From assembly GCA_037957365.1 (NCBI GenBank), contig JARHVA010002004.1:1274501-1338500 (forward strand): a DNA stretch of 64,000 bases, in the 5' to 3' direction. The translations under genes and the position numbers were made by a program. Shown here one piece after another: positions 1 to 10,566 of the stretch (position 1 is its first letter; every line of letters starts with the position of its first letter). This DNA is from Torreya grandis. Its lineage: Eukaryota > Streptophyta > Pinopsida > Cupressales > Taxaceae. The notes beneath the pieces were generated by a model. That model saw only the letters and a list, made by a program, of their open reading frames with translations. It did not search any database and was not told the origin of the DNA.

Positions 1-245
1 TGTTCTTATTGCCTTTAAGTTAAGAACCTCCCATTATTTATCCTTTATAGTCACCAAATTTTTTACTAGTTTTCCTAATGATAGGAACATATTCTTACGA
101 TATAGATAATATTCCATAGTTGGTAGTTTTGACCATTGAAATTTTCAACGTTAATCTTGCCTTCTGCCATTTCTCCCATTCAAACCAGGAACCCTCTTTT
201 CCTATGATTTTATCTACCAAATAAACCTTTAGATCTAATACTAGT
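1..245 (-). pseudogene. Ty1/copia gag 5' end and primer-binding-site remnant (copy 0a, cut by window edge)
   Basis: This stretch matches 2960-3208, 24700-24954 and 50260-50518, which lie between the gag region and the 5' LTR of better preserved minus-strand copia copies. The last 15 or so bases before the LTR are a decayed primer-binding site, read on the minus strand as a variant of TGGTATCAGAGCC, the initiator-Met tRNA type. No open frame survives. The rest of this copy lies left of the window. Confidence 0.6.
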
Positions 246-268
246 TATTAGGAATATAGAATATAGAG

Positions 269-354
<86 letters not shown>

Positions 355-750
355 CACAACAAAAGATAAACACAAATTTAATGTGGTTCTCTCAAAATGG
401 GCTATGTCCATAAAGAAATAGCTTGTTCTTCTATTATTTAGTTCAAAAAATGAAGTAATAAAATTTAAATACATCCATTGCAATGTCCTTTTAACTTACA
501 CTTAGTCTACCACCATGATTACAATGCCCTCATATCAAAGGAAGGTAACATATTATGTATAAATGCACCAAAATAATTTTTATCGTTAGACTTGTGACCT
601 AATAGTGAATGGTAAAAATTTACAATGACATCACAATATTTTATAATGAATTTTTAACCCCCATGACGACCTTAGTCGGGGGTAATTCCCCCCATACCCC
701 ACATGTCAAGAATTGGGCATTATAAAAAGATTAGACTCCACCATCTAACG
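246..750 (-). repeat. Ty1/copia 5' LTR, copy 0a, expanded by a TA microsatellite
   Basis: It aligns with LTRs at 3209-3667, 9143-9603, 24955-25423 and 50519-50975. On + it begins near the family terminus TGTTAGGAATATAG (here TATTAGGAATATAG) and ends CACCATCTAACG, followed by ATAAG, a one-base variant of the GTAAG target duplication seen at other copies. It is longer than its relatives because a TA run replaces the usual AT-rich stretch. Confidence 0.7.
270..353. repeat. (TA)n microsatellite, about 42 units
   Basis: A pure alternating TA tract of about 84 bases lies inside the copia LTR. Other copies of this LTR have a mixed sequence of the type TAATATTAATAAAATAAATA at the same place, so the tract expanded after this copy was made. 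It also creates a spurious Tyr-Ile repeat frame. Confidence 0.95.
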
Positions 751-1403
751 ATAAGAAATGATGTCCAAATAAAATCTAAGGCTTAATCATTTTGAAATAA
801 TAGCCTAAAATACTAAAAACACAACATATTTCACCATTTAAAAAAATTATAAGATAAATACAAAGTTTACTAAAATAAGAAACCTGTGAGGCTCATGATG
901 AGTAGATATAATCCCAAGAACCATCATAATAAATCATAGATGGATAAAAATATTTGTTTTTTTCACAGACATTTCAAATAATTTTTATCTTATATGGTTA
1001 ATCATCATTGCTAAGGTGTGTTCACCCTTAGAACTAGTATTACACCTACAATCTCTTTCCCTCAAATTTATGCTCGGGGAATCTTATCATCATTATCTCA
1101 ACTATCATCTGGACCATTCCATCCCCTCAACATCTTGATCCTCACCCCATGATGTCTTTTCGATTTGCCATTTAGTTCATTCCTATCTACATACCCCATT
1201 GAAGGGGTAATGAGTTTTATTTGAAGGACCCTTACTCCCCACTTCTTCAGTCATAATGCACATTCAAAGAGGGTCAAATGTATACATCTAAATATTCTCA
1301 CCATAAACTTTACACTGATTATATCATTTATTAAAATTAATCTGGTAATGATAGTCTTAGTAAAATAATTAAATTCCATTCCTCATTTACTATTTCCTAT
1401 ATC
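751..1403 (+). repeat. Deletion derivative of the gypsy LTR/flank, first copy
   Basis: Bases 751 to about 975 match the sequence right of the copia insert in full copies (9604-9830, 50976-51190). From about 975 the sequence jumps to material that precedes and starts the gypsy LTR (as at 62345-62765), so about 11 kb of internal sequence is missing. The same join occurs at 3668-4350, so this shortened form was itself duplicated. A gypsy LTR start candidate is near 1211, after a purine run. No gene seen. Confidence 0.6.
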
Positions 1404-1432
1404 ATAGCATGGGAGTGTGGGAAGGTCTACAT
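1404..1432. other. 29-bp micro-inversion at a repeat junction
   Basis: This segment is the exact reverse complement of 4322-4350, while the sequence to its left is in the normal orientation in both places. It marks the join between the shortened gypsy LTR and a copia fragment. Confidence 0.8.
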
Positions 1433-3208
1433 TGTGTCACACACTTTAACTTATTTCCTATCTCGTTATCTGATCTCACACACATTAACTAAGATAAAGG
1501 TCTCCATATCTGATCTCACACACTTTAACTTATTTCCTATCTCATTCTCAACCAAAGCTTTCCATTTCATAAAATTATTAAAAACATCAGCTTTCTTTCA
1601 TATGTAATAAACACAAATTTTTATAGTTCATCCTCAATAAAAATAACATAATAAGAAGAGCCACAAATGGATGATACCTAAGCCAATACCCATACATCTA
1701 TGTGTAAAAGATCTAACTTTTCATCCTTTTTTGTCTTCCCAACTTTGAGAAATCTGACTCTCTTCTATTTTCCATACATAGAGTACTAAAAAAAATCCAA
1801 ATCCACCCTCTTTAAATCTAGCAACAAATTATATGAGTGGAAAAATTGCATCCCCTTCTCACTAATGTACCCAAGTCTGTGGTGTCATAATTTTATATCC
1901 TCTTCTATAGAATATAAGGGAATGAAAGAGTCAACATTACCTATATATAAATTGAATGTGTCATAATTTTATATCCTCTTTTAATAGATATGATCTTACC
2001 AATGATCGTTGACTGACCTTCCATGAATTTTATATAGATGTAACTATACAACCTCCACATCCAAACCACCCTACTAAAATTAGATTTATTTGTAATTTAG
2101 GAACATGCCTCATATTATTTAGAAACCATTTATTTCTATTCTATAATTTTATTTCTATCTTACCATTTCCAACAATTCTACAAGGTTCACCATCACTGAA
2201 ATAAACTTGTCAAAAATAAAATTGAACAAAGTCTTGAAAATATTTCTTATGGGGTGTAACATGAAATGAAGCCCATGAATCTAACACCAATAATCATTAA
2301 TATTATCTAATTAAATGATTAAACTATACTGAAACACATCACATTCTACATTTACTTCCTGATATTTATCTTGTTGTCCTTCTCCTTTTTTTCCTCTTCA
2401 AAACAAACAATATTTCTTTAGGTGTCCTTATTTTCCACACATCTGAGACACCAACATTCCTCTAGATTTGGATATGTCCTTATTAGACTTCCCATTATTC
2501 CTTAATCAATTTTCTCTATCATGTTTTCCTCTCTTATTATCGATAGTTAAAATATTACCTGATGTCTCACCTATGCATTTTTGTCACATTTTCTCATTAA
2601 GAATAACACCAATAACATCATCTAACTTTAAAGTGTTTGAGTTGGAGATAAACTTACTCACAACCAAGACCAAGTCATTCCAGCTTTATACCAATGAGCA
2701 CAAAATCAAAAGAGCCCTAAAATCATCCTCAATGTTTACTCCTATAGAGCTTAAATGATTTATGATCATTTTAAATTCATTTAAATGTCCAACTACATAC
2801 CCACCTTCTAACATCTTCATATTAAATAAATGATTTATAATATTACCTTATTTTAGGTTGAAGGTTTTGCTTACAACCTATCCAATGACTTTATCACATC
2901 TGTTTTTGTCTTTTATTTTGAAATATTGAAGGCCATCAATGTTATCAAGCATAAACATATTGTTCCTAGTGCCTTTAATTTAAGAACCTCCCATTATTTA
3001 TCCTTTATAGTCACCAAATTTTTTACTATTTTTCCTAATGATAGGAAAATATTATTAAGATATAGATAATCTTCCATAGTTGGTAGTTTTGGCCATTGAA
3101 ATTTTCAATGTTAAACTTGCCTTCTTCCACCATTTCTCCCATTCAAACCAGGAACCCTCTTTTCCTAAGACTATATCTGCGGAATAAACCTTTAGATCTG
3201 ATACTAGT
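1433..3208 (-). pseudogene. Ty1/copia gag to integrase fragment (copy 0b), broken
   Basis: Read on the minus strand from high to low coordinates it runs primer-binding site (about 3191-3207), gag (about 2560-2940), a zinc-knuckle remnant (about 2400-2440) and the GAG-pre-integrase/early integrase region (about 1560-2100). The same blocks occur in order at 7480-9142, 23290-24954 and 48830-50518. Reverse transcriptase and RNase H are absent, because the fragment stops at the rearranged junction at 1432. Many stops and frame changes leave no translatable protein. Two 28-bp direct repeats, starting at 1437 and 1516, lie near its left end. Confidence 0.7.
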
Positions 3209-3667
3209 TATTATGAATATAGAACATAGAGTAATATTAATAAAATAAATAAAAATATATAATACAAAAAACACAACAAAAGATAAACACATATTTAATG
3301 TGGTTCTCACAAAATGGGCTACGTCCATACAGAAATAGCTAGTTCTTCTATTATTTAGTTCAAAAAATGAAGTAATAAAATTTAAATATATCCATTTCAA
3401 TTTCCTTTCCACTTATACTTAGTGTACCACCATGATTACAATGCCCACATATCAAAGGAAGGTTACATATTACGTAAAAATGCACCAATGTAATTTTTAT
3501 CGTTAGATTTGTGACCTAATAGTGAATGGTCAAAATTTACAATGACATCACAATATTTTATAATGAATTTTAACCCCCATGATGACCTTACTGTGGGGTA
3601 CTTCCTCACCACACCCCACATGTCAAGAATTAGGCATTATAATAAGATTAGACTCCACCATCTAACA
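3209..3667 (-). repeat. Ty1/copia 5' LTR, copy 0b
   Basis: A 459-bp LTR. On + it starts TATTATGAATATAG, ends CACCATCTAACA, and is followed by ATAAG (target-duplication variant). To its left, + bases GATCTGATACTAG read in reverse as a decayed initiator-Met primer-binding site, which puts the element on the minus strand. Confidence 0.75.
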
Positions 3668-4614
3668 ATAAGAAATGATGTCCAAATAAAATCTAGGGCT
3701 TAATCATTTTAAAATAATAACCTAAAATACTAAAAAAATAACATATTTCACCATTTAAAAAAATTATAAGATAAATACAAAGATTACTAAAATAAAAAGC
3801 ATGTGAGGCTCGTGATGAGTAGATATAGTCCCAAGAACCATCATAATAAATCACAGATGGATAAAAATATTTGTTTTTTTCACAGACATCTCAAATAATA
3901 TTTATCTTATATGGTTAATTATCATTGCTAAGGTGTGTTCACCCTTAGGACTAGTGTTACACCTACAACCTCTTTCCCTCAAATTTATGCTTTGGGGAAT
4001 CTTATCATTATTATCTCAACTAGCATCTGGACCATTCCATCCCCTCATCATCTTGATCCTCGCCCTATGATGTCTTTTCAATTTGCCATTTAGTTCATTC
4101 CTATCTACATACCCCATTGAAGGGGTAATGGTTTTTATTTGAAGGACCCTTACTCCCCACTTCTTCAGTCATAATGTTCTTTCAAAGAGGGTCAAATGGA
4201 TACATCTAAATATTCTCACCATAACCTTTCCACTAATTATATCATTTATTAAAATTAATCTGTTAACGATAGTCTTAATAAAATAATTATATTCCATTCC
4301 TCATTTAATATTTCCTACATCATGTAGACCTTCCCACACTCCCATGCTATATTAATCCCACTAATTTACAAGCATACACCATCTATTGAAAAATTAACCT
4401 TAAATGGTTGGTAATTTTTTGAAGCTAAAATCATTCATTTTGAATTACTCACACATCAACAACACTAAATTATACTACATTCACTATAATTAAATAAATC
4501 ATGGAATGATTCACATATTGACATTTTTAAAAAATAAACAATCAAATCTTGAATAATAAAATAAAACCTATAATACTAAAAAAATTCCTTTCCTTAAAAA
4601 ACCTCACTTGTAAG
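3668..4614 (+). repeat. Shortened gypsy LTR/flank between copia copies 0b and 1
   Basis: It repeats 751-1403 including the long-deletion join, then continues. A purine run at about 4117-4128 followed by TGGTTTTTATTTG (4129) is the candidate polypurine tract and LTR start. At about 4355 it skips some 670 bp of LTR found at 20388-21050, including the TATA region. It ends in GTAAG (4610-4614), the left target duplication of the next copia element. No gene seen. Confidence 0.55.
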
Positions 4615-5095
4615 TGTTAGGAATATAGAATGCATAGCAATTTTCAATAAAATAAAGATAGAAATAAAATGCATAAAAAAAACATAAGAGAAACATAGTT
4701 TTAATTTAGTTCACCTAAAATGGGATACATTTACATAGAAATAGTTAGTTCTTCTCTTATTTAGTCCAATAAATGAAGGGATAAACCTGTAATATATCTA
4801 GTGTAATTTTTTCTTTACTCACACTCAGTGTGTCATGATTTTTACAATGACCTCATATCAAAGTAGGTTTACATATTAGGGAACAAATGTACCAACATAA
4901 TTTTGACCATTAGATCTATGACCTAATAGTTAATGGTCTAGATTTACTACGAAATTAAAATATTTTACAATGAATTTTTCACCCCTTTGGACCCCTCTGG
5001 TGAGCTTATGTAGGTCTAGTTATGCCCCCCCCTCCCCACAACCCTCCCTTTCAGGAGCTGGCTATTATAATGAGATCAGGGTCTACCATTCAAAA
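4615..5095 (-). repeat. 3' LTR of copia copy 1
   Basis: On + it starts TGTTAGGAATATAGAATG and ends near CTACCATTCAAAA, aligning with 21304-21780 and the partial LTR at 63641-64000. The adjoining bases on the right (5096-5110) read on minus as CCAAGTGGGAGAT, a typical copia polypurine tract. Confidence 0.8.
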
Positions 5096-5439
5096 ATCTC
5101 CCACTTGGAAAGTGATTGCTACAACTCCATCACTACAACTCTTCCTTGGAATTTTATTTGACCTTTAACCATGACATATTTCTCATCTTTGTTGTTACTC
5201 CAAAATACCTATCGAAGTCTAACAACTATCCAAATTCTCTTTTTTGACTACCCTTGTTAATATATCTATAGGATTATATCTTGTATGGATCTTTTACAAC
5301 TTCAGTTGACCATCCTCCAAAAATGAATGAATGAAGTGATACCTGAGTTGTATATGTTTATTTATTTAATGCAATGCTTAGTACTTTTCTAAATGAATCA
5401 TAATCTGTATATAACCATACAACCTAATATCTTCCATAT

Positions 5440-5680
5440 TTAAACTCAACTCTTCCATGAACTATTGCATTTATATCATCTCCTTGCTTATTTCTATAGC
5501 TAAAACATATTATTCCTTTATAGTTAACAAAGGAACTACTTCTATTTTTTTGAAATCTAACTAGTTGTTATGTCACCAATAGTGAAAACATAACCTGTGG
5601 TGCTCCTCTTACCATCTAAATATCTAACCATGTCTACATCAACATATCCTTGTAGGTTAACATGTGACCCTTTATAACAT
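5440..5680 (-). pseudogene. Copia RNase H remnant
   Basis: Minus-strand translation shows the RNase H signature of plant copia polyproteins: a Asp-x-Asp stretch and RYLDGKRSTTGYVFTIG (family form DLDxRKSTTGY), then a downstream stretch equivalent to the usual ALSTTEAEY segment (here PLLTIKE, a stop, YVLA). The region is broken by stops. The same segment is at 22130-22330 in copy 2. Confidence 0.75.
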
Positions 5681-6079
5681 AATTGTCTATTAGTGGTCCC
5701 TCTCAAGTACCTTAGAATACACTTAGATACATCCCAATGCTCCTTGTTGGATTATTTGTAAACCAACAAAAAAATGTCATTGAATGCACAATGTCTTGTC
5801 TTGTGCACACCATTACATAAATTAAACTTCTAAATTCTGAATGATAGGGAACTTTGTACATGTAATTGAGTTATTTTTATATTTTAGGACTCTATTCTTA
5901 CTTTAATTTGAAGTACCTTCCCAAATGTGTACTCACTAGTTTTACATCTTGCATATTGAACCTGACTAACACCTTCTTGATGTATTCTTATTGAGACAAT
6001 GTCAATTTTCTATTTTCCCTATCTCTTGTTATTCTCATAAGAAAGATTTGTTTTGTAGCACCCAAATCCATCATACCAA

Positions 6080-6600
6080 ATAGATTTGAAATTTTTCTTT
6101 GAATATCATTTATATCATGTATGTTAGACCCTAAAATAATCATATCATCCACATACAATAAAAATATAAAATATATGCCATTATCTAATCTCTAAAAATA
6201 GACATAGTGGTCAAAATGGTATCTACTATAACCTTGTTCTGTCACAAACGTGTCAAAATTCAAATAGCATTGACCAGGGCTTGTTTTCGACCATAAAAAC
6301 TCATCATCAACCTTCACACCATTTTATCCTTACCATTGAATTTTTATTCCTATGGATGATCCATATATATTTCCTCTTCCAAGTCATCATGAAGAAATAT
6401 AGTCTTCACATCTAACTACTCAAGGTGTAAATCTTCTATTGTTAACAAACTTAAAACAGTTCTTATGGAAGTCATTTTAACAAATGGATAAAATATTTCA
6501 TCAAAATTTATACCTTTTATTTGTGAAAACCCCTTTTAAAAATGTATGGTCTTGTACTTATTTTTGCCTCCATCTTCTTCCTTCAACCTATAAACCCATT
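6080..6600 (-). pseudogene. Copia reverse transcriptase remnant
   Basis: Minus-strand reading gives ILYVDDMIILGSNIHDIND near 6120-6180, with the catalytic YVDD motif intact, followed by LTLSQ and EYIKKVLVRFNMQ-like wording typical of copia RT. Stops and a frameshift follow. Copy 2 holds the matching RT at 22670-22870. Confidence 0.8.
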
Positions 6601-6949
6601 TATTTTATAGTGCTCTTTTACCCATATGCAATTAAACTAAATCCCATTTCTGGTTATGTACCAAGGAGTCTATCTCATTTTTCATGCCTCGATCTCACTT
6701 ATTTATAGTTTCTATGTGTATTGCTTCTTCATATTTTTCTATCTCACCAGCATCAATCAATAGTAAATAATAAATTGATGGAGAGTATTGTTCAGGGAGT
6801 CTACTTACTCTGGTAGATCTTCTAACTACACTTTAATGAGTTTGAAGAACTTTTTATTATTGCACTTATTGTAATTATAATATTTAATCACTTTTGAAAA
6901 TTTATTTTCAATGATTTCATCAAGTACAACATATTACATATTTGGATTT

Positions 6950-8110
6950 TCTTGTTTCTTTAACTATAACTGATCTCTGTATATAAAATTCTCATTAAAA
7001 ATCGCATCCCTACTCCTAATGATTTTGTAATTTTCAAAATCCCATAAATAGTAATAGAATTCATTCAATCCATATTCAATACAAGTACATTTCTTATATT
7101 TTACTTCAAGCTTGGTTCTATTTTCTTTATCAATATGGAAAAATGATTCTCAATTGAACGTCTTTAAAAATGAATAGTATACATTTATACCTTTCCATGC
7201 TTCCCATATAATGCCACCATCCAAAGTAATTAAGAGACTTATATTTATTAAGTAAACAACAATATCCATATCATCTATCAAAAATTGTAAGGGCAACCTT
7301 ACATGCCATATCATGCTCCTTGCACAATCCATGATTGCCATATTCATCTATTATGACACATCATTTTCTTGTGGTGTTCTAGAAACCATCTTCTATCTAT
7401 GAATCCAAAGGGATGATGCATAATTATCCAATTATTTGTTGTAATATTCACCTCCATTATCTGATCTAAGACACATCAACTTATTTCATTTCTCATTCTC
7501 AATTAAAGCTTTCCAATGCATAAAATTATTCAAAACATCAGATTTTTTTTCATATGCAATAAACGCATTTTTTTCTAGTTGAATCATCAATGAAACTAAC
7601 ATCATAAAAAATGCTACAAATGGATGATACCTAAGCTAGTACCCATAAATCTATGCACATACGATCTAACTTTTCATCCTTCTTTATCTTCCCAACTCTG
7701 ATAAAATTGACTATGTTCTAGTTTCCATACACACAATGCTTAAAAAAATCCAAATCCATCTTCTTTAAATCTAGAAACAAATTCTTTGAGTAGAAAACTT
7801 ACATCCTCTTCTAACTCAAGTTCTGAGGTTTGTGGTGCTATAACTTTATATCCTCTTCTGTAGGAGATAAATAAATGGAAGAGTCAACATTACCTATATA
7901 TAAATTTAATCTTCCTACCTTTTCTCCTTTTTATATTACCAATGATACTTTAGTGACCTTCCATGATTTTTTTTCAAACTCACTTCTCAACTACCCTACT
8001 AAAATTATATTTATTCTCATTTCAAGGACATGCCTCACATTTTTAATCAACCATTTATTTATATTTAATAATTTTATCCTTATCTTACCATTTAAAATAA
8101 TTTTACAAGG
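6950..8110 (-). pseudogene. Copia integrase region, broken
   Basis: Read on minus, 7500-8100 corresponds to the GAG-pre-integrase and integrase core. An open stretch at 7150-7347 reads like the integrase C-terminal part (MDCARSM, YLIN, LDGGIIWEAWKG), and 6960-7145 continues HIDKENRTKLEVK and KIIRSRDAIFNEN, wording usual just before the copia RT. Stops occur between these stretches. Confidence 0.75.
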
Positions 8111-8319
8111 TTCACCATCATCGAAATAAACTTATCCAAAATTACCTTAAACATAGTCTTGAAAATATTTCCTATAGGGTGTAGCATGAAATGAAGCCCC
8201 TAAATAAAACTCCCACAAATCATTAATATTATCTAATGAAATGATTAAAATATCTTGCAACACATAGCCTTCTACATTTACTATCTAATTTTTATCTTGT
8301 TGTCCTTCTTATTTTCCTT

Positions 8320-8880
8320 TTCAAAACAAACAATCTTTATTTAGTTGTCATTTCTTCCATCAAATTTATCACACCAATATTCTTCTATATTTGGATCTTC
8401 CCTTCATATACTTCACATGATTCTCTATACTATTTCTTTTCTCCTTTTGACCTCTCCTATTCTCTAGAGTCAAAACATTACTTGATGTCTCACCTATGTT
8501 TTTTCATCACATTTTCTCATTAAGAATAACACCAATAACATCATCAAAAATTAATGTGTTTGAATCAGAGATAAAATTACTCACAACTATGACTAAGACA
8601 TTCCACCTTCTATAAATGAGTATAGAATCAAAATATCCCTAAACTCATCATAAATGTTACCTCGTACATATCTTAAATAATTTATGACCATGTTAAATTA
8701 ATTTAAATGTTCAACAACATACCCACCTTCTGACATGTTCATATTAAATAAATGATTCATAAGAAATACCTTGTTTTTGTTTAAAGGTTTTTCATACATC
8801 TATCTAATGCCTTTATCACATTTGTTGATGTCTTTTATTTTGAAATATTTAAGGCCATCAATGTTGCCAAACACAATCGT
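8320..8880 (-). pseudogene. Copia gag remnant
   Basis: It matches the gag block best seen at 49877-50194. The zinc-knuckle region lies at about 8330-8390. No full frame survives. Confidence 0.6.
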
Positions 8881-9142
8881 ATTGTTACTAGTGACTTTCA
8901 ATCAAGAACCTCCCATTATTTATCCATCATAGTCATTGATTTATTTTCTATTTCACCCAAGGATAGGAAAGTATCCTTAATATATAGATAGTCCTCCATT
9001 TTCATCTTCCATAGTTGGTAGTTTTAGCCAATGGACTTCTTGACCTTAAACTTGCCTTCTTCTGTCATTTCTCCCATTCAAACCAAGAACCTTTCTTTCC
9101 TATGATTTTATCTACCAAATATACATTTGGTTGTAATAAAAA

Positions 9143-9603
9143 AATTAGGAATATAAAACATAGATCAATATTAATAAAATAAAATACAAAAAACACAACA
9201 CAAGATAAAAATAGATTTAATGTGGTTCACCCAAAATGGGCTACATCAACACAAAAATAACCAATTCTTCTCTTACTTAGCTCAAAAAATGAGATAATAA
9301 ACCTCAAATAAACCTACTGTAATTTTATCTTCACACACACTCAGTGTGCCACCGTTATTACAATTCCCTCATAAGGAATGGGTGTTATATATTAGTGTAA
9401 AATGCACCAAAATAATCAATACCATTAGATTTTGAACCTAATAGTGAATGGTCTAGATTTAATATCAAATCACAATATGTTACAATACATTTTTCACACA
9501 CCTAGACCCCCATGGTGACCTTAGTGTGGGGCATTCCGCCCTGCCCACACCTCCCATGTTAGGAATTGGGCATTATAATAAGATTAGGCTCCACCATCTA
9601 ATA
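9143..9603 (-). repeat. 5' LTR of copia copy 1
   Basis: It aligns over its full length with 25.0-25.4 kb and 50.5-51.0 kb. The left end is decayed (AAATTAGGAATATAAAAC) and the right end is CACCATCTAATA. The primer-binding site to its left is nearly unrecognisable here. Confidence 0.7.
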
Positions 9604-10566
9604 GTAAACAATGATGTCCAAATAAAATATAAGGCTCAATCATTTTTAAATAATAACTTCAAACACTAAAAAAACCATATTTCACCATTTATATAAAATT
9701 CATAAGAAAAAGACAAATATTAATAAAATGAAAAACCCGTGAGGCTCACGATGAGTAGATGTAATCCCAAGAACCATCAAAATAAATCATAGATGGATAA
9801 AAATATTTGTTTTTTAATAGAAATTATAAACAATATTCAAAAACCCTATAACATTATGGCTCATATCCTTAGTGAGGTATAAAATACGTCCGCTGTAAAC
9901 AATGATATCTAAGAAAAATCCATGGATTGGTCAGGCTCAAAAAAACCAATGGATATAGACATGGGTCTCCTAAAATGTGCATTTGTGAATCCTGAGACAT
10001 ACACCCAATTTTTAATTTCTACACAAGATAAATTAAATAAACCCATACTAATAAAAAACCTAATGTCTACATTAAAACTTGTAAGTCAAAATAACTCATT
10101 CTGAATGATTCATAGATCAACTACACTAAAATCAACTATAGCTTATGAATTCAAGAAATGATGGAAAGTGAACATTTTATTTTTAAATTTTCAACAAAAA
10201 TTTAAATCCATATTATAATTTTTTAAATTAATTTGGTTATAACCCTAGTGAGGTATAAAAAACCTCATATATATGCAGAGATGGCAACTGACAACAAATT
10301 GTCTTGTAGTCACTACTATTCTTCCTATCATCCCATACGCCAAACACTTGATATCATCTTCCCTTCAACGACATCACACATCCAATGTGATGGTCCAATG
10401 GGAACAAAGAAGGGATTATGGTGCATGAAGGTCAACATTAAGTAGTGTAATGATCAAAGAATTAAATCTAAAGTGATGAGGCATTAATGCCTCATCACCT
10501 TGAACTGGGTGTATTCATTTTGTGGGTTTTAGGTTATTAACCAAATTTTAAATGGTTAAATTGTAG
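9604..10566 (+). repeat. Right part of a gypsy LTR (block 1), interrupted by copia
   Basis: It is collinear with 25424-26396 and 50976-51950. Without the copia insert it would continue directly from 4614. A conserved palindrome (10473-10498) lies near its end. The candidate LTR end, inferred from a primer-binding-like string in other copies (TGGTGCCCACTTGG at about 51955), is near 10566 here. Short frames at 9922-10104 and 10233-10445 are not conserved and are not treated as genes. Confidence 0.5.
10473..10498. repeat. Perfect 26-bp palindrome
   Basis: Two uninterrupted 13-base arms, GTGATGAGGCATT and its reverse complement. The same structure is 28 bp long and perfect at 26315-26342, and has a decayed core at about 51863-51890. 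It lies about 80 bp before the inferred gypsy LTR end. Confidence 0.95.

Larger units (their letters stand above)
4615..9603 (-). mobile_element. Full-length but dead Ty1/copia retrotransposon, copy 1
   Basis: About 4.99 kb, the most complete copia copy. Minus-strand order: 5' LTR (9143-9603), primer-binding-site remnant, gag, zinc knuckle, GAG-pre-integrase/integrase, reverse transcriptase, RNase H, polypurine tract, 3' LTR (4615-5095). Integrase before RT is the copia order. It is flanked by GTAAG on the left and GTAAA on the right. Frameshifts and stops occur throughout. It is nested in the LTR of the plus-strand gypsy element, and its flanks match those of the other copia copies, so it was duplicated with its host rather than inserted separately. 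Confidence 0.85.

Noticed and set aside
241..483. 80-codon minus-strand frame with a long Tyr-Ile repeat
   Set aside because: Created by the TA microsatellite inside a copia LTR.
4970..5161. Short plus-strand frame repeated at 21658-21843
   Set aside because: It spans the copia LTR end and polypurine tract, so the similarity is that of the repeat and not of a protein.
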